From Pseudomonas sp. RIT-562 (GTDB lineage Bacteria > Pseudomonadota > Gammaproteobacteria > Pseudomonadales > Pseudomonadaceae): a stretch of DNA of 64,000 nucleotides. A program made the position numbers and the translations under genes. The stretch covers positions 1 to 64,000 of the forward strand of contig NZ_JAPJIV010000009.1 in assembly GCF_026241895.1 (NCBI RefSeq). The letters are read 5' to 3'. The notes beneath the pieces are model-generated. The model was given only the letters and a program-made list of their open reading frames with translations. It had not been told where the DNA came from and made no database searches. This document shows, piece by piece, positions 1 through 8,400 of the stretch (the stretch's first letter is position 1; every line of letters starts with the position of its first letter).

Positions 1-37
1 CGGCTTCCTGATTTTCATCGTCGTACAGTCAACGTAG
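1..37 (+). CDS. 3' end of an upstream gene (partial)
   Basis: One frame stays open from the window edge to a TAG at 35-37 and encodes a hydrophobic tail (GFLIFIVVQST). It may be the last membrane segment of an upstream protein. The stop lies 13 nt before the next ATG and just precedes that gene's AGGAG site, so the two could be cotranscribed. Only 11 residues are visible, so no family can be named. Confidence 0.35.
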   Translation, partial: GFLIFIVVQST

Positions 38-50
38 GAGACAGAGCCTG

Positions 51-569
51 ATGAATGACGATGACGAACATCCCGATTTGCACAGTCGTAGATTCCCTGT
101 CCGCGAAGACATGGCTTACCAGCTAAAGGTCTGGCGCTTTGAACGCTGTGGTTGGTACCTGTTGGTTTTACTGGTTGTGTTAGGGCTGGCGGGGCTGTTT
201 TCCCGTGGGCTGCTCAGTACCAGGGATGTACGCAGCGATGATGGCAGGATCAGAGTGCAATACGAGATGTTTCATCGCAACGGCTCAACCAACTCGATGA
301 AAATCAGCGTGAATGGCGCTCCAGAGTCCACGGTTGAACTGGAACTGGCCGGAGAGATACTGGAGGGGTTCAGCATCGAGACATTGCAACCTGAACCGGC
401 GCGGGCCCGCAGTTCTGCTCAAGGCATTAGGTTATGGGTTCAGACCGATACCCAAGGCCAGGCCGAGTTGTTCGTTACGCTGAGAGGCGATGGACTTGGG
501 TTGTTCCACAGCCGCGTCGTTCTGCCGGGTTCGAACGATGTAAAACTCGCTCAGTTCATATTCCCCTAG
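51..569 (+). CDS. Single-pass membrane protein of unknown function
   Basis: The 172-residue product has a charged N-terminus of about 40 residues, one clear membrane segment (about 35-58, YLLVLLVVLGLAGLF) and a soluble C-terminal domain rich in beta-prone residues. The ATG at 51 follows an AGGAG site at 36-40. I do not recognise a catalytic motif. The gene lies only 7 nt upstream of a DUF421 gene, so the two probably form an operon and may act together at the inner membrane, with the C-terminal domain likely periplasmic. The partnership is inferred only from proximity. A receptor or accessory role is possible but unsupported. Confidence 0.75.
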   Translation: MNDDDEHPDLHSRRFPVREDMAYQLKVWRFERCGWYLLVLLVVLGLAGLFSRGLLSTRDVRSDDGRIRVQYEMFHRNGSTNSMKISVNGAPESTVELELAGEILEGFSIETLQPEPARARSSAQGIRLWVQTDTQGQAELFVTLRGDGLGLFHSRVVLPGSNDVKLAQFIFP

Positions 570-576
570 GTGACTT

Positions 577-1023
577 ATGGATTCGGTATTGCGTGCAGCA
601 GCGATGTACTTGGCGCTCATGGTGCTATTCAAGATTGCCGGCCGACGGTCATTGGCCGAGCTGACGACCTTCGATTTCGTCTTGTTGATGATGATTGGTG
701 AGGCCACTCAGCAAGCGCTGCTGGGCGACGACTTTTCCGTGACCAACGGGATACTGGTCATCGTAACGCTGATCGCGATCGACGTCGGCCTATCCCTGCT
801 CAAACAGCGTTCCGGCTGGGTATCACGGCTGATCGATGGCGAACCAACGATCATCGTCGAGAATGGCAAGCTTTTGCGCCAGCGGTTGCGCCACGCCCGG
901 TTGGTGGAGGCCGACATCATGGAGGCAGCACGATCCAGTCAGGGCATCGAGACGCTGGAAGAAATCAAGTTCGCGATCATTGAGCGCAATGGCAAGATTT
1001 CCATCATTGCCCGTGAGGATTAA
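577..1023 (+). CDS. DUF421 (YetF-like) membrane protein
   Basis: The 148-residue protein has the DUF421/YetF layout: short hydrophobic N-terminal segments (about 5-20, 33-50 and 58-75), the GRRSLAELTTFDFV signature that resembles the family's GKR...LT.FD motif, and a cytosolic C-terminal domain carrying DGEPTIIVENGKLL. Proteins of this family are small inner-membrane proteins of uncertain biochemical role. In spore formers YetF homologues take part in germination, which does not apply here. The start has an AGGTGA site 4-9 nt upstream. It closely follows the membrane protein ending at 569, which suggests a two-gene operon. It is at the short end of the family's length range but looks complete. 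Confidence 0.85.
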   Translation: MDSVLRAAAMYLALMVLFKIAGRRSLAELTTFDFVLLMMIGEATQQALLGDDFSVTNGILVIVTLIAIDVGLSLLKQRSGWVSRLIDGEPTIIVENGKLLRQRLRHARLVEADIMEAARSSQGIETLEEIKFAIIERNGKISIIARED

Positions 1024-1050
1024 TTTCTGACGCTCGCCTGCGTTTTCGAG

Positions 1051-1086
1051 ATTTTCTTGGAACACCCTGATTGGTCTGAGGCCTAA
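1051..1086 (+). promoter_or_regulatory. Candidate stress promoter, GGAACAC motif copy 1
   Basis: GGAACAC occurs at 1059-1065, preceded by ATTTTCTT and followed about 17 nt later by CCTAAG. The same block (ATTTT, 1-3 nt, then GGAACAC) lies upstream of the genes at 3664 and 4985. GGAAC is the -35 core of several ECF-type promoters (AlgU, EcfG-like). The -10 match is poor, so the sigma factor is not assigned. Confidence 0.4.
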
Positions 1087-1114
1087 GAATTAACAATCTG
1101 AGGAGGGTTACATC

Positions 1115-1342
1115 ATGTCTGAAGCTACCAGCTATTTCGTGATTGCTATTGCTGTGATCATTCTGCTCGTCGATCTTTGGGCAATTGTCAGCGTGTTTCG
1201 CAGCGACAAAACGGTTGGGATAAAAGCCGGTTGGGCTATCGGGCTCATCATCTTCCCAGTCATTGGTTTAATCGTTTGGGGTGTTGCGGGGCCTCGTGGG
1301 ATCAAAGAAGGCCCTTCGTCGCCAGAACACAGTAAGGGGTAG
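1115..1342 (+). CDS. Small membrane protein, PLDc_N-like
   Basis: The 75-residue product has two membrane segments (about 6-27 and 37-57) separated by a short basic loop (FRSDKTVGIKAGW), and ends with a hydrophilic tail. The pattern LLVDLWAIVSVFRS...GWAIGLIIFPVIGLIVWGVAGPRG is typical of the phospholipase D-nuclease N-terminal (PLDc_N) family. These are stand-alone small inner-membrane proteins without the catalytic HKD motifs and so are not enzymes. A strong AGGAGG lies 9 nt before the ATG. It is the first gene after the GGAACAC motif and sits upstream of manganese catalase, consistent with an envelope-stress role. That role is inferred from context. Confidence 0.8.
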   Translation: MSEATSYFVIAIAVIILLVDLWAIVSVFRSDKTVGIKAGWAIGLIIFPVIGLIVWGVAGPRGIKEGPSSPEHSKG

Positions 1343-1474
1343 TCAGCATCCGTCTGTCGCTAGCGCAGAAGGTTTTTGAAATTTACCCAGATGCATTTGC
1401 TTCAGATGATTGTGGGTTGGCATTCGGTCTCTTACCGAGTGAATCGCAGCCCGTATTCGCCTGAGGAGAATGTC

Positions 1475-2359
1475 ATGTTTCTACATAACAAACGACTTCA
1501 ATACACCGTGCGGGTTGCCCAGCCAAATCCTGGGTTAGCAAATTTATTATTGGAGCAGTTTGGGGGAGCTCAGGGCGAGCTTGCAGCCGCCTCACGCTAC
1601 TTCACCCAAGCCTTGGCAGAAGATGATCCAGGCAGAAAAGATCTGCTTATGGATATCGCCACCGAGGAGCTCAGTCACCTTGAGATCGTCGGGTCGATCA
1701 TCGTGATGTTAAACAAGGGTGCCAAAGGACAAATGGCTGAAGGTGTGGAGGAAGAAGGAGAGCTGTATCGCGCCATTAATGGTGCCGGCAACGACTCTCA
1801 CATCACCAGTTTGTTGTACGGCGCGGGTGCTCCGTTGACTAACTCGGCGGGCGTACCTTGGTCGGCAGCTTACGTCGACACCATCGGCGAACCCACAGCA
1901 GACATGCGCTCAAATATCGCCGCTGAGGCGAGAGCGAAAATTGTCTATGAACGGTTGATGAATGTTACCGATGATCCGGGTGTGAAAGAGGCCCTAGGAT
2001 TTCTGATGACGCGTGAAATCGCCCACCAGTTATCTTTCGAAAAAGCACTGCATGCCATCCAGCCAAATTTCCCTCAGGGCAAACTGCCGGGCATGCCAGA
2101 GTTCACCAACGTCTACTTCAACATGTCACAGGGCGAAGGCAGCACTCGCGGCCCTTGGAACGAAGGGGACGATTGGGACTTCGTGGAAGATCCGGCGCCT
2201 GCAGTGGATGGTGGGGACGGCACCGCCTCTGTGCAATTGAGCGCTGAGGACGAGGCGCTGCTCATGGATATGAAAGCAAGGACGATGTCCGACCCAGACA
2301 GCAATCCGATCACAGGGGCGGATTTAGGGGCGGGGGTACAAGGCGAACCTCAACCTTGA
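1475..2359 (+). CDS. Manganese catalase
   Basis: Dimanganese, non-haem catalase that dismutates hydrogen peroxide in the cytoplasm. From the chosen ATG the protein has 294 residues. The ferritin-like four-helix ligands sit at the expected places: Glu35 (QGELAAA), Glu65 and His68 (EELSHLE), Glu151 (AAEARAK) and His184 (REIAHQLSFEKAL). The start at 1475 is preferred over the upstream in-frame start at 1376 because a GAGGAGAA site precedes it and because family members begin with a MFLHNKRLQY-like sequence. The acidic C-terminal extension is normal for KatN-type enzymes. It is followed by a hairpin at 2367, and neighbours (ZIP transporter, YciF) suggest a peroxide or metal stress module. Confidence 0.95.
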   Translation: MFLHNKRLQYTVRVAQPNPGLANLLLEQFGGAQGELAAASRYFTQALAEDDPGRKDLLMDIATEELSHLEIVGSIIVMLNKGAKGQMAEGVEEEGELYRAINGAGNDSHITSLLYGAGAPLTNSAGVPWSAAYVDTIGEPTADMRSNIAAEARAKIVYERLMNVTDDPGVKEALGFLMTREIAHQLSFEKALHAIQPNFPQGKLPGMPEFTNVYFNMSQGEGSTRGPWNEGDDWDFVEDPAPAVDGGDGTASVQLSAEDEALLMDMKARTMSDPDSNPITGADLGAGVQGEPQP

Positions 2360-2366
2360 AGAGCAG

Positions 2367-2388
2367 CCGCACGCCCTCTGGCGTGCGG
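2367..2388 (+). terminator. Hairpin after the catalase gene
   Basis: A 9-bp perfect GC-rich stem (CCGCACGCC / GGCGTGCGG) with a CTCT loop starts 8 nt after the catalase stop. Only a T-poor TCTTCCATCTTATT follows, so it may be a weak terminator, attenuator or mRNA-stabilising hairpin rather than a strong terminator. Confidence 0.6.
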
Positions 2389-2419
2389 TCTTCCATCTTA
2401 TTCAGAGGGGAATCACATC

Positions 2420-2572
2420 ATGGTTAACAAAAAATCAGCGCGTCAGAATTTAACTGGCCCTGAGATGCTTTTTGCCACCAGCGTCGCTTACGAACGTGAC
2501 GCGCAACGCGTATCCAGGCAGTTCCTACGGTCGCTTTCCGTATCTACTGAAAAGTACGATTCAAAAAAATAG
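2420..2572 (+). CDS. Small basic protein of unknown function
   Basis: A 50-residue open frame begins at ATG 2420 with GAGGGG 8-13 nt upstream. It is rich in Lys, Arg, Ser and Gln and has no membrane segment. Its TAG at 2570-2572 overlaps the AGGAGG ribosome binding site of the ZIP gene that starts at 2582. That tight arrangement suggests coupling and supports its being a real gene. I do not recognise a family. A chance frame in the leader of the transporter cannot be excluded. Confidence 0.5.
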   Translation: MVNKKSARQNLTGPEMLFATSVAYERDAQRVSRQFLRSLSVSTEKYDSKK

Positions 2573-2581
2573 GAGGTATCC

Positions 2582-3511
2582 GTGCCCGATCCGTTGACCT
2601 CATCAGGCGCACCGCCTCGCTCCTGGTTCGCCCGGTTCTCAGGAACTGGGTGGGGCGGGCGCGCCTTCTGGTCAATTTTGATTGGCGTAACATTGTTCTT
2701 ACTCATATGCGGGTATGGCGCCTTTGTCGGCGCCAACAAACAAAATCTGCACTTCGCTTTTCTCGGTGGCATGTCAGGTTTCGCTGCGACGGCAATGGGA
2801 GCTGTCGTAGCGATTGCGTTACGAGACATCGCCGCCCGCACACAAGACATCATGTTGGGCTTCGCCGCCGGCATGATGCTGGCCGCCAGTTCCTTCTCGC
2901 TCATTCTCCCTGGTATTGAAGCAGCTCAGGCCCTGTGCGAAAACCAGTCGCTCGCAGCTTGCGTAGTTGTTGCGGGATTGGGACTGGGCGTAGCGTTGAT
3001 GGTTGGCCTTGATCGTTTCGTCCCTCACGAACATGAGAAAAGCGGACGCCGGGGGCCGGACGCGCAGCGTATCAATCGTGTTTGGTTGTTCGTCCTGGCA
3101 ATCACTCTACATAACCTGCCGGAAGGCATGGCTATTGGAGTGAGCTTCGCCAATGGCGATATGAAGGTCGGACTGCCACTCACCACTGCCATCGCCATTC
3201 AAGACATTCCTGAAGGTCTGGCAGTCGCCTTGGCGTTACGCGTGACCGGTATATCCGCACTGCGCGCGGCGCTGATTGCAGTGGGTTCTGGGTTGATGGA
3301 GCCGATTGGCGCAGTCGTCGGCTTGGGTATTTCCAGCAGCTTTGCATTGGGCTACCCAATTGCACTCGGTTTGGCAGCGGGCGCCATGATTTTTGTGGTT
3401 TCCCATGAGGTCATTCCCGAGACTCACCGCAACGGTCATGAGACCCCCGCTACCTTAGGACTGATGCTCGGTTTTGGGGTAATGACGTTTCTCGATACTG
3501 CTTTGGGTTAG
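2582..3511 (+). CDS. ZIP-family divalent metal transporter
   Basis: Inner-membrane importer or permease of divalent metals (zinc, manganese or iron) of the ZIP/ZupT group. The 309-residue protein has about eight membrane segments. It carries the two family signatures in the core helices: HNLPEGMAIGVSFA at about residues 176-189 and the IPEGLAVALAL block at about 207-217, whose His/Pro/Glu residues bind metal. A His/Glu-containing loop (PHEHEKSGRR, about residue 150) lies in the usual variable loop. The start is GTG with AGGAGG 5 nt upstream. The neighbouring manganese catalase makes manganese supply an attractive role, but substrate cannot be read from sequence. Confidence 0.9.
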   Translation: MPDPLTSSGAPPRSWFARFSGTGWGGRAFWSILIGVTLFLLICGYGAFVGANKQNLHFAFLGGMSGFAATAMGAVVAIALRDIAARTQDIMLGFAAGMMLAASSFSLILPGIEAAQALCENQSLAACVVVAGLGLGVALMVGLDRFVPHEHEKSGRRGPDAQRINRVWLFVLAITLHNLPEGMAIGVSFANGDMKVGLPLTTAIAIQDIPEGLAVALALRVTGISALRAALIAVGSGLMEPIGAVVGLGISSSFALGYPIALGLAAGAMIFVVSHEVIPETHRNGHETPATLGLMLGFGVMTFLDTALG

Positions 3512-3540
3512 CTACCAACCTTTTATCCGTCGCTCTAAAA

Positions 3541-3580
3541 ATTTTCGGAACACCGCTTGACTGCGACTGGTCAGTCTTCA
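3541..3580 (+). promoter_or_regulatory. Candidate stress promoter, GGAACAC motif copy 2
   Basis: GGAACAC at 3547-3553 is preceded by ATTTTC, as in copies 1 and 3, and lies about 110 nt before the YciF-like gene. GGTCAG follows roughly 17 nt later. This is the same arrangement as upstream of 1115 and 4985, though the putative -10 elements are not alike. Confidence 0.4.
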
Positions 3581-3663
3581 TGCACGGCAAGTTTTGCATG
3601 CTTGTTGATCCCATGCGGACGCCCATCAGGCGTCGCCAATACTGACCAGAAGGAAGTTTGGAA

Positions 3664-4164
3664 ATGGCTAGAAAAACTGTAGAAGACTTGTTTATCCATG
3701 AACTCTCTGATGTTTACAGTGCGGAAAAACAAATCACCAAAGCATTGCCGCGCTTGGCGAAAGCAGCGACTAATCCACTGTTGGCAGACGCGTTTACGTC
3801 CCACTTGGAGGAGACCCATGGGCAGATTGAACGCATTGATCAACTGGTCGAGCTGACCGGTATCAAGCTGAAGCGCATGAAGTGCGCGGCCATGGAGGGA
3901 CTTGTCGAAGAGTCGAAAGAGCTGCTGGAAGAAATTGACAAAGGGGCTGTCCTCGACGCCGCACTAATCGGTGCGGCGCAAAAGGTGGAGCACTACGAAA
4001 TTGCCGCCTATGGCACGCTGATAGCGATGGCCAAGCATCTCAAACTAGACGATGCAGCGGCTTTATTAGCCGCAACCCTTGCTGAAGAAAAAGGGGCTGA
4101 TGAGAAGCTGAGCAAGATCGCGGAGCAAGGCGGCAATCAAGCGGCGACCATGGAAGCTAAATAA
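3664..4164 (+). CDS. Ferritin-like DUF892 protein (YciF/YciE type)
   Basis: The 166-residue protein matches DUF892. It begins with the family's VEDLFIHELSDVYSAEKQITKALPRL signature, given here only in part, and repeats the carboxylate/His pattern of ferritin-like helices (HLEETHGQIERI; VEHYEIAAYGTL; EEKGADEKL). Members bind a di-metal centre and are induced in stationary phase or under osmotic and oxidative stress. ATG 3664 with AGGAAG 7 nt upstream is chosen over TTG 3658. Bacterial homologues are commonly found next to manganese catalase, as here. The biochemical activity is unknown. Confidence 0.92.
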   Translation: MARKTVEDLFIHELSDVYSAEKQITKALPRLAKAATNPLLADAFTSHLEETHGQIERIDQLVELTGIKLKRMKCAAMEGLVEESKELLEEIDKGAVLDAALIGAAQKVEHYEIAAYGTLIAMAKHLKLDDAAALLAATLAEEKGADEKLSKIAEQGGNQAATMEAK

Positions 4165-4344
4165 ACAGGCGTAGCAAGTATTCTGGTCGACGAAGACAGG
4201 TTCGCCGACCAGATTCTAAAGGAAAATCATGATCGATCCGATCAGATCCGATCCGAATTAATCTCACGCGAGTCTGGTGCGCATGAGCCATGATGCTGAA
4301 TTTTCCTCGCACGCATTTCTGGAGCAGTCTTGGAGGAGAAGACG

Positions 4345-4578
4345 ATGATCGATGAATCGATAATTCGCGAAAGAGCGTATGCACTCTGGGAAAAGGATGC
4401 GTGCCCGGAGGACGCTGATCTTTTCTATTGGTTTCTCGCACGCGAACAGCTAGAGACTGCGCTTAAACGGAGTTCCGTCGAGAAGGCCGCGTGCGAAGGG
4501 AGAAGTCTCTTTGTTAGTAAAGTCACCGCAACCGCAGATGAAATAAAACTACGTTTCCGGAAGCGAGATACAGCTTGA
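4345..4578 (+). CDS. DUF2934-like small protein
   Basis: The 77-residue product carries the DUF2934-type N-terminal motif, IRERAYALWEKDACPEDADLFYWFLA (shown here in pieces: IRERAYALWE, then LFYWFLAREQLE). That motif is widespread in small stress-island proteins of proteobacteria. A GGAGGAG site ends 6 nt before ATG 4345, which is preferred over TTG 4330. No membrane segment or catalytic motif is visible. It sits downstream of the YciF gene and probably belongs to the same stress-induced set. Function unknown. Confidence 0.75.
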   Translation: MIDESIIRERAYALWEKDACPEDADLFYWFLAREQLETALKRSSVEKAACEGRSLFVSKVTATADEIKLRFRKRDTA

Positions 4579-4721
4579 GAACGATTTTCCGCGTCTCGCT
4601 TTGACCACCATGTGCTATGGCGATGTCCCTTACGTGCCGATGGAAAGGCTCAGATTGAAACGGCGGCCTTCCAATTTATAGGCATCCCTACCTCGACTCC
4701 CCGTGATTTGCAGTGCGACAC

Positions 4722-4751
4722 TAAAAAAATGCCCGCAAATAGATGCGGGCA
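4722..4751 (-). terminator. Intrinsic terminator read on the minus strand
   Basis: An 8-bp perfect stem (TGCCCGCA / TGCGGGCA, 4730-4737 with 4744-4751) is followed, reading leftward, by seven T residues. It is a textbook rho-independent terminator for minus-strand transcription, yet no minus-strand gene is recognised to its right. It may end a small RNA made from the 4752-4984 gap, or terminate read-through antisense transcription. Confidence 0.65.
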
Positions 4752-4920
4752 AGTCAGGAGGTACACAGGCAGCCTGGCAAACTTGCTCAGGCGTAACATT
4801 ATGATTCTTGGCAGGGGACTGGAGTTCGCTTCATTTTTTGCGAATACGGGAAATGCTGATAAACGGTATAGGCCATGTTTCACCTACAAGCTGTAAATTG
4901 GGTGCGGCAAAACTTCATAC

Positions 4921-4960
4921 GCAATTTTAGGAACACAATGCTGATTATGACTCTCTATCG
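4921..4960 (+). promoter_or_regulatory. Candidate stress promoter, GGAACAC motif copy 3
   Basis: GGAACAC at 4930-4936 is preceded by ATTTTA and lies about 50 nt before the next ATG, the closest spacing of the three copies. CTCTAT occurs about 17 nt further. The common block in three unrelated leaders argues for one shared regulator. Confidence 0.45.
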
Positions 4961-4984
4961 GATACCCACTAGGGAGTCATTGCC

Positions 4985-5206
4985 ATGTACGAAGATCGAA
5001 AAGACCAAGCATTAACGACTTGGCACAAGCTTTTGGAAAGGCCAGAAATTCGAATGACCGCCCAAGAGCAGTATGAGGAGCTACTCCGACTCGCGGAGGA
5101 GTATTTGAATCAAGGCTTCATTGATCGCGACGAGAGAAAGCGCCTGGTCACGGAAGCGGCTCGGCGTTATGCCCGAGCTGTCGATGGAGTGGGAAGTGGC
5201 ACGTAA
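4985..5206 (+). CDS. Small helical protein of unknown function
   Basis: The 73-residue charged protein is predicted helical throughout (TTWHKLLERPE, EEYLNQGFIDRDER) with no membrane segment. An AGGGAG site lies about 8 nt before the ATG. A shorter relative (46 residues) lies at 24785-24925: both share a TW(H/N)KL motif, then an EQYEELL/QQRYDELL block. The resemblance supports a real gene family. It directly follows the third GGAACAC motif, so it is probably co-regulated with the peroxide and ferritin-like genes. No known domain is recognised. Confidence 0.7.
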   Translation: MYEDRKDQALTTWHKLLERPEIRMTAQEQYEELLRLAEEYLNQGFIDRDERKRLVTEAARRYARAVDGVGSGT

Positions 5207-5447
5207 AGGCACGGTCAGCTGATATCGGTGAACGCAAAACGACAAGGGATAGGCAGATCAGGCTGCCCCGTTTCGCACTGTCTGACCAAGACTAATCCCA
5301 CTTTTTCGCGTCGCTAACCGACTGAATAGAAATATCGCTTTTGGACGACTTTCTACCTACGTAGTAAAATCAGTTTCTCTTTTGCGTAGAGCAAGCACTC
5401 GGTCATCAGGTATTGGAACCCTGCGCTCAACAGCTACGTGGCCTCAT

Positions 5448-8400
5448 TCACGAAGACTCTCGCTTGCATGCCTCCTCAATGACATCGATGAATTCATCAT
5501 GGGAAATCGGCTTGCCTACGTGGTAATTGAATCCTGCTGATTTGGTTTTTTTCTGATCAGCCGATGTGTTATAGCCACTTAACGCAATGGCTGGGGTGTA
5601 CTTCAAATGGGGGATTTGACGAATTGCCTGAATGAATTGATGCCCGTCCATGATGGGCATGCCGATGTCCGAAATGATCACATCGTAGTTGCTATCTTTC
5701 GAGACCGTTAACGCCTTCAACGGGTCGGTGAACGCTTCGACAAAGGCATCTTCCATCTCAAGCAACATCTGGAGGATTTCCAGCACGTCTTGAGAATCAT
5801 CTACCAAAAGCACTTTTTGACCAACCAGACGCCCCGAGTTATCTGATGCTGGATGTGGGTCATCAGGAAGTCGATCAGGCTGGGACAAGGGCAAACGAAC
5901 GGTGAAAGTACACCCACGACCAATGCCTTCAGAGAAAGCTATAACCGAGCCGCTATGCGCCTCTACCAGCTGTCGCACTAGGGAAAGGCCAATGCCGAGT
6001 CCTTCCCGTTGATGGTTCGCATGTTGGTTTTCGGCCTGGCTGAACAAATCAAACACCTTGTGGATACTGTCTTGATCGAGGCCGATGCCGCTGTCTATGA
6101 CTTCCAGCTGCGCCATATCCTCGTGGCGCGAGGCAATCAACCGGACGCGACCTCCTTTAGGCGTAAACTTCAGTGCGTTGTACACCAGATTCCAAATGAT
6201 TTGTTCGAGACGAGTGGTATCCGCCTCGATCACCAAGGGTCGCTCCGTTGATTGCGGCAACTGCAAATGGATTTCGCAAAGATGCTGATCATTGCTCACC
6301 ACGGTGTGAATATCTTGAAGGACTCGACCCAGATCGACGGCCTGCTTTTTCAGTTTGAGCTTGCCGGTGCGTACCCGAGCCACATCCAGCAGATCATCAA
6401 TAATCCGGGCCTGGCTAGTCACCGCATCACAGATGGTATTCACAGCCTTCATTGCCGGGCCAGCAGTCTTGGCCATTGGTAAGCGACGCAGCAACTCTGC
6501 ATTAAGTTGGATGAGATTCAGCGGATGTTTAAGCTCGTGTGACATAACCGCGAAGAATTCGTCTTTGAGATGACTGCTGTTTTGAGTCGCTTGCAGATGC
6601 TGGCTCTGTTCATCCTGTTTGCGCTTGTGACCAGTCAAATCGCGCGCGATTTTGACGTACCCTTTCAAGCTTTCCCCCTGAAGGCGCGTTACTTCTCCGC
6701 TGCAATAAAAACGGCTGCCGTCCTTACGCTGATGCCACCGTTCGTCCTCCCCACGCCCTTGTTCGCGCGCCGCACGCAACTCAGTCTCGGGCACGCCTGT
6801 GGCACGATCTTCAGGTAAGAAGATCAGGTCGTAGTAAGCGCCCATAACCTCCTCTTTGGTAAAACCGAAAATAAACTCGGCGCCCGTGTTCCAACCGGTG
6901 ATCACACCCTGCTCATCGAGAATAATGATGGCAAAATCGTGCGTGCTTTCAGCCACGAGTCGCATCCGTTCTTCGCCCACGCGCAAATCTTCCTCTGCAG
7001 CACGGCGTTTAGTGATATCGATAAATGTGAGTATCGTCCCGTCAATATGATCTTCGCTGGAACGGTAAGGCAATAAGCGGACAATGTACCAGCGATGGTC
7101 ATTGCTGCTGACCTCACGCTCGATCATATTGAGTGATTCGAAGACGGTTGCAGCGTCTTCGGCCATCTCGGGGTAGTCCAGCCTATGGGTGATGTCCAAT
7201 AACGAGCGCCCCGTATCGACAGGCAACATGCTAAAGATTTCGGCTGATTTTGGTGTAAACCAGCGAATGCGCATGTGGCGGTCGATAAACACCGTAGCAA
7301 TATCGGATGAGCTGATCAGGTTGGTAAGGTAGTCATTGACCTTGTCAGTTTCCTCGACCTTTATCTTCAGTTCGTGATTGACCGTCAGCAATTCTTCATT
7401 GATTGATTGCAACTCTTCCTTGCTGGTTTCCAACTCTTCAGTGGCCGACCGCAGCTCTTCGTTGACGGCTTGCATTTCTTCGTTGGAAGCTTTGAGTTCT
7501 TCGCTTGAAACCTCTGATTGCTCGATGGTTTCCTGTAAATGCAGCTTGGTGCGCTGTAGCTCTTCCTCTAGGCTAATGAGTACCTGATTTTCAGTCTGGG
7601 TTTGAGCTAAAGGATCTTGCGAGTCGACTTCCTGCTCCTCAAAAAGTACCAGTACAAAGTCATTTTCGGTTTCCTCGTCCTTGTACGGATGGGCGGTCAA
7701 ATTGATGAGATAACTGCGCTGCTCACGTTCGATACGAACCCTGCGCGAAGTGAAAGCAGCCCCAGACTGCTGCACTTGAAACAGCGTGGTTCGGATTTCT
7801 AGCCGCAAGTCCGGATGGGAAATAGCGAGCAAATTTCGCGACATCTCGCCAGCGACATACCGGAGGAAGCGTCCAGCGCCTTCGCTCATATGCAAGATAT
7901 TGGCATCGCTATCGACGATCACACTCGGTGGCGCGGTTTTACCGAGTGCCCGCAAATGAATATCTGCCAATGCCACCTTGTGTGTGGCGGACGGTTTCAG
8001 GGGGAGAGATACGGAAGCCGCAGCGATAGTTCGCCCATAACCCCCTCGGGGAATGGTGGGCGCTCGTCGGGCACTGTTAACGGCGCTTTTGGCACGGAAG
8101 ATACGGTTGCGTTTGTCGACCGGTGTGAAAAGATCCAGGCAATCGTCAATCGACTCGCTGCTACCCAGAAAGAGGTATCCACCTGGTCGCAATGCAAAAT
8201 GAAACATTTGCATGATTTCCCGTTGGACTTTGCGATCCAGATAAATCAGCAAGTTTCTGCACACAACCAAGTCGATCTGCGAGAACGGCGGATCCAACAG
8301 CAAGCTGTGCTGAGCGAATAGCACCCTTTCGCGTAAATCCTTGCGGATCCGAAACTGCTGGTTTTCCTTAGTGAAATTTTGCCGCAGCCGATTAGGGGGG

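Noticed and set aside
4612..4896. 94-residue open frame after DUF2934
   Set aside because: No ribosome binding site, crosses a terminator hairpin and has no protein-like composition.
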